Shown here in pieces: positions 55,480 to 58,299 of a stretch of DNA of 58,299 bases; the first letter of the stretch is position 1, and each line of letters begins with the position of its first letter. Under the pieces are notes generated by a model that was given only the letters and a program-made list of their open reading frames with translations, did not search any database and was not told where the DNA came from. The DNA comes from a virus, in the IMG/VR virus record IMGVR_UViG_3300021225_000305, positions 1-58,299 of that record; one strand, written 5' to 3'. A program made the translations under genes and the position numbers.

Positions 55480-56961
55480 ATGGCTTTAGAAACAAACGCT
55501 AGAATACCGAGTCCCTACGTATATCAACCTGTTGACTTTGGTGGTAAAATAGACGCTGAGGCTGCTAACAAAGCTGCTGCTTTAAAGGCAGGCATACAGG
55601 CTAAAAAGGATTTAAAGACAAAGAATGATGCTGCTCTCGCTGTAAAACCAACATGGACTGAAGAAACTGTTTTAAACAACACTATTGAGAATAAAGCAAA
55701 TCAAATCCGTGATACATATAGTAAGATGGCCGCAGCAGGTATTCCAATTTGGGATGCGACTACCCCAGAGGGATCGGCATTTGCTGAAGAGATTGCTGGC
55801 CTCAATAAATTCTCTAACGAGATGCAGGGTTATGAGCAGGATATGAGAGAAATAAAATCTATTAAAGGTGCTGACAATGATGCTTATAATTTCTATGTTA
55901 AACAAATAGGTGAAGCTAAAGTACCTGAAGATGTAGCCAAGGTTGTTACTTCTTACAGAGAGAATAAAGATCTTCTCGCTAAAGCTCCTGATAATAGAAA
56001 AGCAGTGGCTACTGTAGTTAATAGTGTTCCGTTAGATACAGAAATAACGGCAATAAAAACTGCTGCTTTAAATATGAAGCAGATCGATTTGAAAAAAGAA
56101 ATTCCAGATGATAAGTTGGAGCCTATTCTTCAAACAATAAAAAGCTCTCAAGAGGCTCAATTAGAAGAGAAATTGTTTGACTTTAAAAAAGAAAATGGGA
56201 TAGATGATCCCGAGTTTGCTAATTACAGCACATACGATGAATATCTTGCGGATAAGATAAGAACTCAAGTTGCTTTACGTGCTAATGTTGGTGTTCAAGC
56301 TAAAGGAAGCATGGTAATTAATGTTAATAATGCGGCAGGTGCTAATCAAACAAATACGGGTAACACAGCTATTTCAGGTCCTGGTAATGTTGGTTATCAA
56401 TTTAACAAAATAGGAGTTCCTGAAAATGTGGGTGGGGTAATAATGATGCCAATAGATGTTAGTGATGATGCTATTGCAAAGACTGGAGCTACAGTAGAAA
56501 ACCGTGCTGGGCAGAACTATGTTAAACTTGAAGACCTTTGGAGATTTGAAGATAAGGATAATCCGCACTCTAAAATTCAATTAGATTGGGTTTGGACAGA
56601 TAAGCAATCAAGAGATAAAACTTGGAAACCAGACCAAGGTAAATATTACACTGTAGATAACAAAGAGGTTGTTGGTAGACCAAGTAATATTATATGGGAC
56701 CAAGATGGAAACGGATGGGCAGCCATTGATCCAGGATCAGGTTCTACTGTAAAGGTTTTGATATATCCTAAATCTAAAGATGCTTATGGTAGTCAAACTG
56801 ACGTAACAAACAACTCTAAGCAAAACGCTAAACAGTTGTTAATTACTTTTGACGAAGCTACTCCAAAAGGCACATTAGGATCTGCTGCTATGAGTGATCC
56901 TTGGACTTCAGTAAATAATATATTTAATAGAAAAACTGGTTTGGTTACAGATTTTCCATAA
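55480..56961 (+). CDS. Internal virion / ejection protein 2
   Basis: 493 residues: Ala/Lys-rich helical N-terminal half (AEAANKAAALKAGIQAKKDL), then a beta-rich C-terminal part with Trp-rich segments (WVWTDKQSRDKTW). Located between ejection protein 1 and the giant protein. No catalytic motif seen. Confidence 0.62.
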   Translation: MALETNARIPSPYVYQPVDFGGKIDAEAANKAAALKAGIQAKKDLKTKNDAALAVKPTWTEETVLNNTIENKANQIRDTYSKMAAAGIPIWDATTPEGSAFAEEIAGLNKFSNEMQGYEQDMREIKSIKGADNDAYNFYVKQIGEAKVPEDVAKVVTSYRENKDLLAKAPDNRKAVATVVNSVPLDTEITAIKTAALNMKQIDLKKEIPDDKLEPILQTIKSSQEAQLEEKLFDFKKENGIDDPEFANYSTYDEYLADKIRTQVALRANVGVQAKGSMVINVNNAAGANQTNTGNTAISGPGNVGYQFNKIGVPENVGGVIMMPIDVSDDAIAKTGATVENRAGQNYVKLEDLWRFEDKDNPHSKIQLDWVWTDKQSRDKTWKPDQGKYYTVDNKEVVGRPSNIIWDQDGNGWAAIDPGSGSTVKVLIYPKSKDAYGSQTDVTNNSKQNAKQLLITFDEATPKGTLGSAAMSDPWTSVNNIFNRKTGLVTDFP

Positions 56962-56986
56962 GCTGTAAAACATAGAGTTTTCTTAT

Positions 56987-56994
56987 TATCTTTG
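56987..56994 (+). promoter_or_regulatory. Promoter -7 box TATCTTTG
   Basis: TATCTTTG, 26 bases before the ATG of the giant virion gene. Confidence 0.6.
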
Positions 56995-57020
56995 TTGAAC
57001 TATAAAAAATATTCCTAATA

Positions 57021-58299
57021 ATGGCTAGCACAAAAGATCTATACGATGAGTTAAAAGGTAATCCTTTTGTTAATATTAAAGACGACTATGAAACCTTTAA
57101 TTTAAAACTAAAAGATCCTAATTTCTTAAACCGTTTAGATGAGGTCATGACCAAGTTTGGAAAAGACATCAACGCCTACGATATTCCTAAAAAAAAAAAG
57201 GATGGCGAGGACGAATCATCTCAGCCTACAGAGCAGCCATCAGCGACTACAGAGCCAACAGAGACGGGTGGTGTTAATGTAGATCCAGAGACAGGTCGTG
57301 AATTAGGCGCTGATGAGGCATTTATCAAGCAAGGATATGAGGATCGTGGGACGCATTGGTTCAATAAGACTACTGGTCAGATTATATATAAGAAAAGAAA
57401 AGAGGTAAATCAGAAGCCTGATATGCCTGTTGTTGATTTACAGGCTCCTCCTGAGGCTCCTGAAATGCCTGAGACTCCAGAGCTTGTTGCTCCTGAGAAA
57501 CCAATTGAAGAGCAGGTATTAGAAACACAGGCAGCTCAAACTCCAAATGCGGATGTTAACAACTTAGATAAAACTACTGTAGTAGGTAGTGTTATTTCTG
57601 AGCAAGAGCCAGATGCGAACAAAGTAAGTAAGATTGTATCAGATGCTAATACTGTTGCAGGTACAGCTCTCAAGAAGAAGAAGAGAGGAACAGATGCTAA
57701 TAAAGCTATTATAACCTATTCTCCAAGTTCTGCAAGTGATGTTGTCTACGTGTCTGATGGAGATAGGGTTGTCTCTATGGACAAGAGAAGTGATAAGTAC
57801 TCAGAGATCATTGCGACTAACCCATACACTGTTCAGCTAAAAAATTCAGAGGCGTTTAAGGACCTTATTCAACTTCAAAAAGAAGGAAATAAACAAGGTT
57901 TTCAAAACTATTTAGAGACGGCAGGTAATCCAGCTGCACAAGAGGTTGCTGACCGTGCTTTTGGTGGTTTTACAACTGAGCCTCTTATAGAGTCTACTAT
58001 CATCAGTGGAGATAATCAAGAGAGACCAACTCGTATCTCTAATAGCCCGTTAAACAAATTAAAACTTGACAACCTCTTTGGAGCTGCTGAGAACCTATGG
58101 AATAATATTATCAATAAAAATGTAGACAGACCTTGGCAAACAGAACAGCAGTATGATGCAGAGGATTTTATTAACAATGTTGATCCTAGTTTAAGTGAGG
58201 AGGAGAAGCAATCTCAACAAGCATTTGATTCAGCTTTTCAAACAGGAACAGAGCAACCAGATGTTAAAGAGCATAAAAAATTAAAAAAGCCAATGTATG
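57021..58299 (+). CDS. Giant internal virion protein, N-terminal part (cut by window edge)
   Basis: ATG 57021 opens a frame running to the last base with 426 complete codons plus one base. N-terminus MASTKDLYDELKGNPFVNIK, a Pro/Glu/Thr-rich linker (about 75-180), and then helical segments. The leftover base plus the first two bases of the window make GTT (Val), and the following frame is the open frame at base 3. The full protein would be about 2175 residues and would be the largest of the three internal virion proteins. Confidence 0.75.
   Translation, partial: MASTKDLYDELKGNPFVNIKDDYETFNLKLKDPNFLNRLDEVMTKFGKDINAYDIPKKKKDGEDESSQPTEQPSATTEPTETGGVNVDPETGRELGADEAFIKQGYEDRGTHWFNKTTGQIIYKKRKEVNQKPDMPVVDLQAPPEAPEMPETPELVAPEKPIEEQVLETQAAQTPNADVNNLDKTTVVGSVISEQEPDANKVSKIVSDANTVAGTALKKKKRGTDANKAIITYSPSSASDVVYVSDGDRVVSMDKRSDKYSEIIATNPYTVQLKNSEAFKDLIQLQKEGNKQGFQNYLETAGNPAAQEVADRAFGGFTTEPLIESTIISGDNQERPTRISNSPLNKLKLDNLFGAAENLWNNIINKNVDRPWQTEQQYDAEDFINNVDPSLSEEEKQSQQAFDSAFQTGTEQPDVKEHKKLKKPMY

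Noticed and set aside
1-58299. CRISPR array, insertion sequence, integrase/attachment site, DNA or RNA polymerase gene
   Set aside because: I found no regularly spaced repeats, no transposase, no recombinase motif and no polymerase motifs in the readable proteins.

Overview
The window looks like a tailed bacteriophage of the podovirus type infecting a member of the Bacteroidota. The evidence is the promoter vocabulary (TAnnTTTG -7 boxes throughout), AT-rich DNA, and a head-and-tail gene series: large terminase, portal, scaffold-like protein, capsid, three neck/ring-like proteins, a 1484-residue stump protein, then internal virion proteins. The stump protein and gene order recall crAss-like phages, but that placement is an inference. 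The gene cut at the right edge (57021 onward) continues in frame into the open frame at base 3 of the left edge. The window is therefore probably the complete circular or circularly permuted genome of 58,299 bp, opened inside one giant virion gene.

Layout. Rightward genes run from about 35.35 kb to the right edge and on from base 1 to 11.26 kb: ssDNA-binding protein, metallophosphoesterase, GroES-like protein, packaging and head genes, neck genes, internal virion proteins (57.0 kb across the junction to 5.2 kb), a ferritin-like protein, lysis genes (M15 peptidase, coiled-coil/TM protein, holin) and the tail fibre. Leftward genes run from 35.18 kb down to 11.8 kb: DUF7303-like protein, GIY-YIG protein, replication wHTH protein, primase-helicase, a DnaA domain IV-like protein, MazG-like and PD-(D/E)XK-like proteins, many small overlapping early genes, RecT, a YqaJ-type exonuclease, a spanin-like pair, GroES and RusA. 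Transcription diverges at about 35.2-35.3 kb and converges at about 11.3-11.8 kb. Exceptions on the plus strand are a small island at 21.4-22.4 kb (PP-loop/PAPS-reductase-like gene plus a tiny XRE gene), a cluster of lysine-rich small proteins at 27.3-28.4 kb, and a lysine/arginine-rich gene at 11.47 kb.

Replication and recombination. I see a T7-type primase-helicase, an SSB-like protein, a DnaA domain IV-like protein, RecT, an exonuclease and RusA. I see no DNA polymerase, RNA polymerase or integrase. The phage probably recruits the host replisome. A repeat-rich non-coding block at 22.4-22.95 kb, with three spaced palindromes, a repeated GATTATTTTCCAC containing DnaA-box-like TTTTCCAC(A/T), and a perfect inverted repeat around a promoter, is the best origin/control candidate.

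Most unusual content. The leftward small-gene operon at 20.4-16.8 kb carries two complete type I hammerhead ribozymes (19439-19496 and 19856-19907). Each starts at the stop codon of one gene and would cleave 23-24 nt before the start of the next. The operon is preceded by a leader of about 310 nt ending in a tRNA-like fold, and a second element with tRNA-like ends lies before another small gene at 26.4-26.6 kb. This suggests self-cleaving and tRNA-like RNAs used as punctuation between tiny phage genes. In other parts of the leftward strand, genes instead end in a C-terminal Gly-Gly motif whose codons are the Shine-Dalgarno sequence of the next gene.
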